This document shows positions 1-8,187 of a stretch of DNA of 11,697 bases, piece by piece. Position numbers and translations under genes: made by a program. The stretch's first letter is position 1, and every line of letters starts with the position of its first letter. A model generated the notes under the pieces. That model ran no database searches. It was given only the letters and a program-made list of their open reading frames with translations, and was not told where the DNA came from. The stretch is from the NCBI GenBank assembly GCA_030141585.1, contig JAQIFP010000116.1, positions 1 through 11,697 of the forward strand, given 5' to 3'. This DNA comes from Ophryocystis elektroscirrha. Taxonomy: Eukaryota > Apicomplexa > Conoidasida > Neogregarinorida > Ophryocystidae.

Positions 1-50
1 TATATATATATATATATATATTATAATATATATATTATAATATTATATAT
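1..50. repeat. AT dinucleotide tract
   Basis: A pure (TA)n run of about 20 bases is followed by imperfect TA/TTATAA units. It is a low-complexity tract lying beyond the 3' end of the ENY2-like gene. No function is visible. Confidence 0.9.
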
Positions 51-233
51 TTGAGGGGATAGTTTATTCAATGACATTACTATTACTTATGTAACAAATC
101 ATTCAACGAAGAAATTTTGTGTAATTATAATGTAATTTTGAGAGAGCTGATGATAGATGAGTAGTTCTCTAAGTTCCACGATAAATAATCCATAATTTTA
201 ATACGATAACTGTATTCAATTTGATACCAAAAA
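51..233. other. 3' flank of the ENY2-like gene, no gene seen
   Basis: AT-rich sequence downstream of the minus-strand ENY2 stop codon. It probably holds that gene's 3' UTR and perhaps the edge of a neighbour outside the window. No coding signal, RNA gene or clear polyadenylation hexamer could be supported. Confidence 0.5.
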
Positions 234-823
234 CTAAGAGGGATTTTGTGTCTTTTTAGCTGCGTTCTTTTTACGTTTTTCATCACTTAGGTATTTATGC
301 ACATATTCAATAAGTTCTGATTTAACTTCTAATGGTACTGTTTCTCTAGCTTTAGGTAAAACAGCGCTAGTTAATTTTTCTAGACTCGGAAGTTCTGAGC
401 GGCAACCTTCTATATAATCTAATGATAAACGTGAGTTATTTACAAGTGATAATTGACAGATGATTAAGATTAATACGTCAACTATAGACTACTTTACTAT
501 AGTCTGATTTCGATTGCAGTAAGCTAAAATATCTCATTAACTTTAATTATTTTAACTAGAAAAATAAATTAACAATATAGAAAATAATATATTTTTTTAT
601 TTTTACAACACCCGTACTTTAATATTGTATATTGATAAGCGTATAAATTGTATAGAAATAATTAACCCCTAATTTTCATACCTATACAAAGCTGTCTAGT
701 TTCTTCATACCAAAAATCTTTTGTTAAAATTTCTTGAGCATATTTTTCAGGTGTCATTTCTCTAAAATGTGCAATTTACTATACAAATTATAAGAATTAC
801 TCTGTTTGAGGTGTTGATATCAT
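234..823 (-). CDS. ENY2: ENY2/Sus1-like transcription and mRNA export factor
   Basis: Three exons rebuilt on the minus strand: 801-823, 682-761 and 234-418 (introns of 39 bp and 263 bp, both GT..AG). Codon phase is continuous and gives 95 aa ending in TAG. The protein starts MISTPQTEEMTPEKYAQEIL. Its diagnostic part is LTSAVLPKARETVPLEVKSE followed by LIEYVHKYL, which matches the conserved C-terminal helices of ENY2/Sus1 (human: a T-P-K-x-R-x-x-V-P-x-x-V-K-x-E-L pattern). The length is close to the usual ~100 aa. ENY2/Sus1 is a small helical nuclear protein shared by the SAGA deubiquitinase module and the TREX-2 export complex at nuclear pores. The Lys-rich tail (KRKKNAAKK) is extra and may be a nuclear-localisation or nucleic-acid-binding tail (inference). 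The gene diverges from the 748-codon ORF across a 481-bp gap. The first 23-bp exon is the least certain part: an internal ATG at 755-757 could also serve as start. Confidence 0.85.
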
Positions 824-1304
824 TTTTTTTAGCTTGTGACTAAAAAAGCTGCTTAAAAAATTAATTTTCATTAATATTTTTGCTATAATGTGTTTTATAA
901 GTTAGATTCTAATAAGACCAATTTTTTTAAAGTTTACAAATTAGGTACAAATTTATGTGATATTAATTACACATTATGAATCAATTCGCTAGAATTATTA
1001 AAAGTTGCAAACATATAAATGTAATTTATTTGTCATACCAAAACTATAGAAAACAACTTAAAAAATTAAATTAAAGTTAATTGTTGAGATAAACTTCAAA
1101 ACTAGGGAAAGTTGATAACGAATTATCAAAAAAGCACTTGTATGCAACACTCGTAAAAATAAAATATAAAAAGGTTAGAATTGAATTTTTTTTTGGTATT
1201 AATTTTGTTTCGTAATAAAGGTTTATTTTTGTGTAAAGAGAAAAAAAATCTTGCGAAGAATTGTATGATATGGAACATTTGGATGGAAATCATAATGGTA
1301 TATT
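824..1304. promoter_or_regulatory. divergent intergenic region, probable two-way promoter
   Basis: This 481-bp AT-rich stretch separates the ENY2 start (minus) from the 748-codon ORF (plus), so it should hold both promoters; that follows from layout and not from a recognised element. No TATA box stands out from the AT background. Two upstream ATGs, at 1265 and 1270, lie in the other two frames just before the ORF start at 1305. They are either short overlapping uORFs or the remains of a spliced first exon. Confidence 0.45.
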
Positions 1305-3551
1305 ATGGGGTCTATTGATAAATTATGTTATATTAAGGATGTTCCTATAAACTCTATATTAAAGAATGGTTTAGAAATAATATTGAGTTTATTAAATGCA
1401 GATAATTTATTGCCAAATGAGTTTAAAAAAGTGCGTGCGAAGACTTTATTTCAGCAGTTAGCAGATGGGACACAGTACATAAAGAATTTAGCAGGGGGAA
1501 CAGTAGACCAGTGTACAGCTCAATTGCAGCATTTAAATTTGTACCATTTAATCAAGATAAGATTGAACCAACCTGTTTTATATGAAGTCCCAGAGAGTTT
1601 GATGAGTCATTTTCGCTTTATGAGGGGAATTGATCAAGCAATATTTGAGCAAATTGTTAATTATTTAACTGACAAAAATCCTCTTAGTTATATAAATCAA
1701 GTATATTCCTCTGATGATAAAAAACGCACGTGTGTATCTAGTAAGAAACGTTTTGGTAAAGATATTATACTTGCTTTTGGATTATATTATTATTTAAAAA
1801 CAAATGACTTCCTTAATAAAAATACTTCGGAAGATATCAATCATATATGGTGGAGGTTAATTTTAGAAATTCCTAATACTACTAAGCAATTTTCGACCAG
1901 TACCAAAGAAAAGTCTCCTAAAAATATCGTCAAAACTGCATTTTCTAGTACAGTGCCCACTTATATTGGTTTACGCAATACAAAACAGCTGCTGAATCAG
2001 TCCGAAAGTATTGATAATAATAGCAGTAGTTACGATCGGAATGATCGTTTAGCAAAAGGAAGACGTTCAATACAGCACGCTCGATCTTTATCCGTCGAGG
2101 CTGCACGAAAAACCATAGAGGAAGCTGGAACAACGTTAATCAACGTATTTTTATTATTGCCAACATTTATTTTAACGACAAATCGTCCATCAAATGAATG
2201 CATTTATTTATCTGAAGAGTCAGATTGGGTTAGTTTTCAAACCATGGGTTCTTTATCCACCGTAGCGGAATCTGCCAATATAAAGTGCAATATTTTGAAA
2301 CTTCTTCCAGATCATGATTTATCTCAATTTTTGCGCCCTTCCGATGCGTCATATGCAATAAGAACTGAATTAGCTTCTAGGCTCAAAAATCGCACTAATA
2401 CCATTTCCAGCAAACAAGTGTGTCACACTAAGCCTCTTGTTTTAACTAATGTCCATTCTCTTCATGAAGTCAACAAATCCGCGCCTTATAAACGCTCCAA
2501 CTTAAACATATTTAAAAATATTGATATTAACTCTAAAATTCCTATAGTTACTTCGTGTAAAGTTAATGCAGAAAATGAATCGGAATCCAAAAAATTATAC
2601 AATTCGTCTAATCAACCGAAACAATCTCCTATAACTTCAAATACCATAACAAATCCCAAAACATGCCGTACATCAGCTTCTGCTAGGTCTAAGTCTCCTG
2701 TTCCTCATTTTTCTCATTTAGTTTTTGAATCTTCCTCTCATGAATCCAATAAGGTTCAGAAACCTCAAAATTTCTTGCAATCTCGAACCACTTCCTACCC
2801 TCAAAAAATCTCACAAGCATCCAGAGAAAGATCTTCAATTACTCGAACTCTGTCACAAAATCGTTTTATCACTCAAGATTCTTCCGACAAATCATTGAAC
2901 CTGCAGAATCTTTCCATTAAACAATCTCAATATCCGTTTCCGTTTTTAAAGTCCAATTCATCAAATTCACCATATTTGCAGGTTTCCACAGCTTCAACAA
3001 GTCCAGAGCCAAAAATGAGCAGCTCCTTCAATATTCAAAACTCAGATAATCGCGCACAAAAAAAGCCTTCAAAAGATCAGCAATCCAAAATTCCAAAGCT
3101 TCCTAATAAACAAACATTTTCATCCACCAATGAATCCGTTTTACATAAAAGATCAGCTTCACTTAAATGCATTTCATTCAACGAAAAAACTGTTAATACC
3201 AATACAAAAACAAAACCTGAAGTTTTACTTTCAAATAATTACGATAAGTGCAGTTTTTCTATTCCTACAGAAAGCACAGCAGCGAAGCAAAATGCGCGTA
3301 TGCTCCAGAAATCTAGTTCTATGGTGAGAATGTCCTTAACCCCAATAGGACGTATAATTGTTGCAAGTAGGCGATTATCACTCAATAAAATAGAAGAACC
3401 TGCTAAAAAACTAAATCATCAACAACCACGACAAGAAAATCTCAATATTTTACCAAAAACCAAATTCAATACTGAAATCTTTAAGCTACCTTGTAAGTTA
3501 ACCTCTAAACCATCAAGTCGCTTATCAAGACATTTTAGTATTACTTTATAG
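1305..3551 (+). CDS. Ser-rich basic hypothetical protein, intronless, unrecognised family
   Basis: One open frame of 748 codons ending in TAG; I do not recognise the family. Residues 1 to about 215 look folded: mixed hydrophobic and charged, with a Tyr-rich stretch (GLYYYLKTNDF) near 165. A second ordered island lies near 258-365 and includes a hydrophobic stretch, INVFLLLPTFIL, near 280. From about 370 to the end it is low-complexity, rich in Ser, Asn, Lys, Gln and Thr, poor in Gly, and probably disordered. It carries possible phosphosites: proline-directed (KSPV, TSPEP, LTPI) and basophilic (RRLSL, KRSASL, RRSI). There is no signal peptide. The start is uncertain. ATG 1305 follows an in-frame TAA at 1293, but GT donors at 1298 or 1311 could join an upstream ATG (1265 or 1270) to acceptors ending at 1337 or 1374 and replace the first 12-24 residues. 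A signalling scaffold or cytoskeletal protein is possible but unsupported. The absence of introns contrasts with all its neighbours. Confidence 0.75.
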   Translation: MGSIDKLCYIKDVPINSILKNGLEIILSLLNADNLLPNEFKKVRAKTLFQQLADGTQYIKNLAGGTVDQCTAQLQHLNLYHLIKIRLNQPVLYEVPESLMSHFRFMRGIDQAIFEQIVNYLTDKNPLSYINQVYSSDDKKRTCVSSKKRFGKDIILAFGLYYYLKTNDFLNKNTSEDINHIWWRLILEIPNTTKQFSTSTKEKSPKNIVKTAFSSTVPTYIGLRNTKQLLNQSESIDNNSSSYDRNDRLAKGRRSIQHARSLSVEAARKTIEEAGTTLINVFLLLPTFILTTNRPSNECIYLSEESDWVSFQTMGSLSTVAESANIKCNILKLLPDHDLSQFLRPSDASYAIRTELASRLKNRTNTISSKQVCHTKPLVLTNVHSLHEVNKSAPYKRSNLNIFKNIDINSKIPIVTSCKVNAENESESKKLYNSSNQPKQSPITSNTITNPKTCRTSASARSKSPVPHFSHLVFESSSHESNKVQKPQNFLQSRTTSYPQKISQASRERSSITRTLSQNRFITQDSSDKSLNLQNLSIKQSQYPFPFLKSNSSNSPYLQVSTASTSPEPKMSSSFNIQNSDNRAQKKPSKDQQSKIPKLPNKQTFSSTNESVLHKRSASLKCISFNEKTVNTNTKTKPEVLLSNNYDKCSFSIPTESTAAKQNARMLQKSSSMVRMSLTPIGRIIVASRRLSLNKIEEPAKKLNHQQPRQENLNILPKTKFNTEIFKLPCKLTSKPSSRLSRHFSITL

Positions 3552-3630
3552 AATTTTTTTTTTATTTTTTTCTCAAAAAAATTTTAATTTTCTATCAAAC
3601 TAAAGACGGGAGTATTAGTTTAAAAAAAAA
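3552..3630 (+). promoter_or_regulatory. 79-bp gap between two same-strand genes
   Basis: The gap holds a T-rich run (about 3556-3573), then A-rich sequence up to the LamG gene ATG. The 3' end of the upstream gene and the 5' UTR or promoter of the downstream gene must share these 79 bp or overlap the coding ends. No specific motif is recognised. Confidence 0.4.
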
Positions 3631-6209
3631 ATGATCATTAAATTAATATGGATGCTAATATTCAATACACTGAAACTTGAAGCTTTAGTCAACATCTATG
3701 AGACAAGCTTTTCAATTCCCCAATCATTTTGTTTAAATAATGCTTCCCAAGTAATTATGTCAAGCCAATTTCCAGCTGATTTGAAAGCTTATTGGTAAAT
3801 TGAACGAAATGTAAAACAGATATCAGGAGTTTTGATTATTTATACGCAAGTATGCACAAAATCTATTAATAATTTAACTAGTTGATGAAACTGGTCACCA
3901 CAATCACTTTCACCCTGGTATACACGTATTAAATAGTAAATATAATTATAATTGTTATTGGCATTATTATTATTGTTATAATTATTGATATATTTATTAT
4001 TACTTCAATGCTTAGAATTCTTGTATTGTATTGATTTATATAAATATGCATAAGTATTGTATCATATTATTATTATTATTATTAGTATTATATTTTTTTC
4101 ATGCATACAAATGTTAGTAATTATCTCTATGGATTTTTTTTTTGCATTTAGACATTTCAATATTATATAACACGTATTCCAATGTAATAACTATTTTATG
4201 AGAAACAGATTGAAATGAATTCATATAATCATTTTATTTTTGACAAATAAGCTTATATATTAGTCATAAGTTTGACACATATGTAGATTAATAATATAAA
4301 AAGTTATTCTTCATTTAATTGATTCAGGTTTTCGCCCAGGGCCTCCTTTCGGAGGAGTTGGAGCTAGTGCATATATTTACCCAGGATACGAATCTATATC
4401 TCGATTTGGTTCATCTCATTTAAGCAATGAATTTACTATAATGTTCTGGATTTATACTTTGAGTGAATTTACAGATTATGGTACGTTTTGAACAGTAATA
4501 TTTCACATAATTAAATAATATGTTATTGAATAATCAATAAATTATTATAGCTTTTTAACCATATATTAAAATATACATCTTAAATTATTATTAAGATTAT
4601 TTCTATCTAATTAAGTTTCTTTTTATTATGTATATATATACAGTTGGAAAACAAGAAAAGAAATTCGAAATATTCTCTCGCGACTCCATAAACATTTCAA
4701 TTTCTAGCGTTAATCAATCTGTCGTCGTCTCAGGTGGAAGTAAACCTATATACACTAGAGTAGCCATATATTAAGTTTATTATTTGATAGTCAACAATCC
4801 TACCAAAAAAATGGACTCATATAGCATTCACATATAATCAGGGAGAGCAGCAATTATATGTTAATGGAATGGCAGTAAGGAATTTCTTATTTCGTAAATG
4901 CATTCAAATTTAGGACACAAAAAGTCTTAAAAATGACAATATTCTTTTGAATAAAGGCATTTATAAGCTCGGAAAAAAAAAAAGCACTGAAGATTCAATA
5001 GGAATTGAAGCTTATGTAGATGAACTTAAAATATTTGATGTAGCTTTACCAGTAAGCATTTCAATTAAACATATGAATGATTGTTTAGATGCAACTATTT
5101 TACTTGTGATACTTCTTACGTAAAACTAAGATTATAGAAATGCTATATAATTTATAGCAAGTGTGTTATAAAGATTATATAAACATTATAACAGTAAAAC
5201 AAACAAAATAGTAGATAATTTTTTATTAATTACAAAATTACATATATCTGTGTGTTTATAGTATAATATATACAGTTTATAATATATATATATATATATT
5301 ATTATTGTCTATATCATCAATATTTGTGATATGTATATATTGGAGAATTTCAGGGAGGTTTTATTGGTGCATCTCTTCCACCTCATAGTGGCCTTATTGG
5401 TACTAATTCAATTAAATTCGGTTGTTTATGCAAAATTGAAGAAGCTGCACGCCCTGATTTATGTGGTCCAGATAGTCATCTTTGTTATTCTTCGGTAAGT
5501 ATAATCTTTTATAATAATAATAATAATAATAATAATAATTAAATCTTATGCTACTGTACAAATGTGCAGTAAAACGTAATTTTAGAAAATTAATTTAAAA
5601 TATTTAATACAAAAAATGGCTACATATATTTCTGTTATATAATAAATTAATTAATAAAAGCTAATTATTATAAGGAACTTATGTTTAAATTCAAGAATAT
5701 ATGCTAACCTCAAAACCTATTGCACTTAAATGTCAAATTATAGTTGGCTGTGTCTAATATAATGTATCACTTTAATGATTCTTAATTTATTATATTTGAA
5801 TAATAATTAAATTGAGAATATTAATTTAATGAATATATTTAAGTGAAGTAGATGAAATATATTATAAAAACTTATGATCACAGATAATTTAATATAATAA
5901 ATTGAAAGATTTTTGATTCACCATACTGAAAATAATTAAAATATAATCTATATATAATATAATTATTTGATTCCAAAGTAAATGATTAATATATATACTA
6001 TAATAACAAATTATTAGGAGTTTGAGCAATTTGGATATGCTATTGCTAGACAGCAAGGTTTTTTAAGAGCTCCTTCTTTAGAAGAATCTTTAAGGTTGTG
6101 GTTTGGAGATCAAATTAAAGATATTACCACAATGTCTTCTCCGCATACATCAGATGTCAGACTAGCACTGTGCTGCACTGGATTTGAGTCTTGTGCGCAA
6201 AACCATTAA
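3631..6209 (+). CDS. secreted LamG/concanavalin-like protein with Cys-rich C-terminus
   Basis: Nine exons: 3631-3794, 3827-3849, 3882-3917, 4328-4480, 4644-4759, 4791-4874, 4914-5051, 5354-5494, 6018-6209. All introns are GT..AG and phase is continuous: 348 aa, TAA stop. Residues 1-18 form a signal peptide (Lys4, core LIWMLIFNTL). Residues about 50-237 show the jelly-roll pattern of LamG/concanavalin-like domains: YWSFD near 54, then SNEFTIMFWIYTL, KWTHIAFTYNQGEQQLYVNG (about 170-189) and YVDELKIFDVALP. A Cys-rich part follows (FGCLCKIEEA, DLCGP, HLCYSS), then a helical stretch (GYAIARQQGFLRAPSLEESL) and a CC..C tail. No transmembrane segment or GPI signal is seen, so the protein is probably soluble and secreted, or held in a secretory organelle, with disulfide bonds. 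The family suggests carbohydrate or protein binding; the ligand is unknown. The C-terminal module is not one I can name. The weakest calls are the two tiny exons of 23 and 36 bp, though both fit phase and the domain. Confidence 0.8.
3918..4327 (+). repeat. long intron 3 of the LamG gene with ATT repeats
   Basis: A 410-bp intron, GTATAC donor and TTCAG acceptor. It contains interrupted TTA/ATT trinucleotide runs near 3946-4002 and 4065-4090, and otherwise only AT-rich sequence. No embedded gene or structured RNA was seen. Confidence 0.7.
5052..5353 (+). repeat. long intron 7 of the LamG gene with an AT tract
   Basis: A 302-bp intron (GTAAGC donor, TTTCAG acceptor). An (AT)n run of about 18 bp sits at 5282-5299. 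Nothing else is recognised. Confidence 0.7.
5495..6017 (+). repeat. long intron 8 of the LamG gene with a TAA repeat
   Basis: At 523 bp this is the longest intron in the window (GTAAGT donor, TTAG acceptor). A (TAA)n microsatellite lies at 5511-5539, starting 16 bp after the donor. The rest is AT-rich with no coding signal. Confidence 0.75.
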
Positions 6210-6253
6210 CTAAGCGTATCAAAATAATCTAGTTTATAGTGACTAAAAAAAAA
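6210..6253. other. 44-bp tail-to-tail gap
   Basis: Only 44 bp separate the stop codon of the plus-strand LamG gene from that of the minus-strand membrane-protein gene. The two 3' UTRs must therefore be very short or overlap as antisense. A run of nine A residues (6245-6253) ends the gap. No AATAAA hexamer is present on either strand. Confidence 0.7.
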
Positions 6254-7662
6254 TTAGATTAAAGTGAACTGTAATTTGGAAAACCACGAATTCTCTTGTG
6301 TATTACCATCGTCATCTGTAATATTAATGTGTTTTTACAACAATAAGTACCTATCCCCACCCAGTGTTTAAATTCTTCTTCACTTATAGCACATTTTCTG
6401 ATCATAAGATATATGAATAAAATACAGTACTGATAAGGATCCAAGACATTATAAATCATGTATAATTCGTCCAAATCAAATACTACACAGCCTTGAGTAA
6501 CGTCACTAGATAGACGGCTAAATTCTTCTATAAATTTTTATACAACAGTCAATTACTTACCGTATTGCATACCCAGCGCGGGATTATTAAATGCATACGT
6601 ATTGTATAATTCAAGCCAATCTTGTGCAAGTATGCCTCTTCTGACTTTCTCCAACCTTATGACCTTTTTTAAAGCCTATAAATGTTGGAAATCTAATTTG
6701 TAAACAAAAAGTACTTATTTTTCTATTTCAATAAACATAATTATTTATGGTATATATTTGATTTAAATATGTTTATTATAAATTATCAATACAAATGACA
6801 ACGTCGACCTTTAATAAAATAAAATCAGTATTGTAAAATAAGTAGCCCTGGGGGTGTTATATATGTTGTGAATATAACTTGAAAAATAACATAATAATAA
6901 ATACAACTCAAATAAATATTACAATAAATACATATTTATTACAAATTGTAAAAAATTTTAATGGGATATGCACTATATATACACATATATATATATATAT
7001 ATCAGAGTTATGTTTTTATACCAGCATCGTACTCAGAAAAGCGAAAAAAGATATTATTATGTGCAGGATAAAAGATATTATGGGAATAATACCACTAAAA
7101 AATGTGATACGCACAAAATGGTGCATCATAATACCTATAAATATATTAAAAGCAGTAAATTATTTACTTGCATAAACAAGCCATAAAGCTTTTCCTGAAA
7201 CGGTTGTCATAAACCGTAAATTAATGCTGATCCATCGTCGAATTTCTGCTGTATATTTGAGGCTTTTACAAGTGCTGACAATAGTAAAAAAAAATCCAAT
7301 AAATCTGTGCGGACATATTTTCATAAAAATACATGTAGATATATGCATGCACTCTTAAATAATGTAGTTTACGTTAGCCAGAAAGCATTAGAGAAACTGT
7401 GGAATGATAAACCAAAGAATACCCGGAACATATTAATGAAACTTGTAAATGTGATCAACATTGATGTAAGCCCAAACATCAAACGATGTCGCATATTACA
7501 GTGCATTAAAAAACGCTCAACAATAGTGCCACATTTTTCTATACGGTCGCAAAAGCTTAAACGTGGTTGATCATAATATGCCAAAGAATCTATATCTTCT
7601 AAATCTGAATCCCTTATAAAGTTAATATCACGGTATGCCTCATGTTTTATGCTATTTTGCAT
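6254..7662 (-). CDS. multi-pass membrane protein with EF-hand tail, possibly COPI-associated
   Basis: Seven exons: 7373-7662, 7168-7274, 7022-7134, 6561-6675, 6431-6527, 6351-6397, 6254-6315. Introns are 98, 33, 346, 33, 33 and 35 bp, all GT..AG and in phase: 276 aa. ATG 7662 is fixed by an in-frame TAA six bases upstream. An acidic N-terminus (1-40) precedes hydrophobic segments near 60-90 (LMFGLTSMLITFTSFINMF), 112-132 (LRFMTTVSGKALWLVYA) and 141-168 (two close segments, TFFSGIIPIISFIL and HIIISFFAFL). The cytosolic tail carries a degenerate EF-hand near 185-212 and a better one: loop 238-249, Asp1, Ile8, Glu12, then Phe. Most other calcium ligands of that loop are missing, so binding is doubtful. 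The RFMTTVSGKALWLVYA segment recalls the COPI-associated/Tvp15 family of Golgi membrane proteins; this is tentative. The last two introns can be read through in frame, giving other C-termini. The first intron's acceptor (7275-7276) is the least certain junction. Confidence 0.7.
6676..7021 (-). repeat. long intron 3 of the membrane-protein gene with an AT tract
   Basis: A 346-bp intron between phase-0 exons (GTATAA donor, TTATAG acceptor). It holds an (AT)n run at 6985-7002 close to the donor. A short extra exon cannot be excluded here, since none is needed to keep phase. The plus-strand open frames across it look like chance. Confidence 0.6.
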
Positions 7663-7802
7663 TATTTATAGAATGTTATCTGGGCCTTTTACCATGCACA
7701 TAGTTATAAAAATATATTCCTACAAATCTACAATTTCATTAGTTATGTATTATTTATGATAATTTTTATTAATCAATAAAAAAAATAACTCCGAGCTAAT
7801 GG
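7663..7802 (-). promoter_or_regulatory. 140-bp gap between two minus-strand genes
   Basis: This gap must hold the 3' end of the dynein intermediate-chain gene and the promoter or 5' UTR of the membrane-protein gene. On the minus strand, TTTTTTTATTGATTAATAAA (7763-7782) contains an AATAAA hexamer about 20 bp after the dynein stop, a plausible polyadenylation signal though weak evidence in such AT-rich DNA. Confidence 0.4.
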
Positions 7803-8156
7803 TTAGTATTGATTGATGTCTGACTTTTTTTTCTGTTGCCTTAAATTTCTCAAACGTGCTGAAAAACGCTCATTTGCATCTTTTGTATGTATGGCAAACT
7901 AATTAATTTGTATAATTTATTGTATATTACGTTATTTGGAACACCCCATAATGTTACTGCTCCATTTTCATCTCCAGTTAGTAGCTTATTTCCATCTGTA
8001 GACCAACTCATGCGTAAAACAGCAGCACTTTTGGTGTTTTGAATAATTCCCGGAACCTGCACATTATAATTCAATTAAACGTTGTTTTATAGATAAATTT
8101 GTTTACTAAATTCTTGCTTAGACTAATTATCATGTATTTGATTTAATTTAATACAC

Positions 8157-8187
<31 letters not shown>

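Noticed and set aside
1945..2133. 62-codon minus-strand open frame
   Set aside because: It is antisense to the 748-codon ORF and has no recognisable product or splice context.
3130..3327. 65-codon plus-strand open frame
   Set aside because: It is a shadow frame inside the 748-codon ORF with no supporting features.
6879..7186. Two overlapping plus-strand open frames of 72-98 codons
   Set aside because: They lie across an AT-repeat intron and antisense exons of the minus-strand membrane-protein gene, and have low-complexity Ile/Tyr/Asn-rich products.
7235..7305. Exon reading FIGFFLLLSALVKA, an attractive extra membrane helix
   Set aside because: After the CCGCACAG acceptor the frame soon hits TGA. 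The only short-intron rescue would need 20-21-bp introns and does not keep phase.
7160..7348. Separate 62-codon minus-strand gene starting at 7348
   Set aside because: Its second half is exon 2 of the membrane-protein gene. Its first half is intron sequence before the TTGTCAG acceptor.
7307..7570. Plus-strand open frame of 87 codons
   Set aside because: It is antisense to exon 1 of the membrane-protein gene, whose splice phase and hydrophobic pattern fit better.
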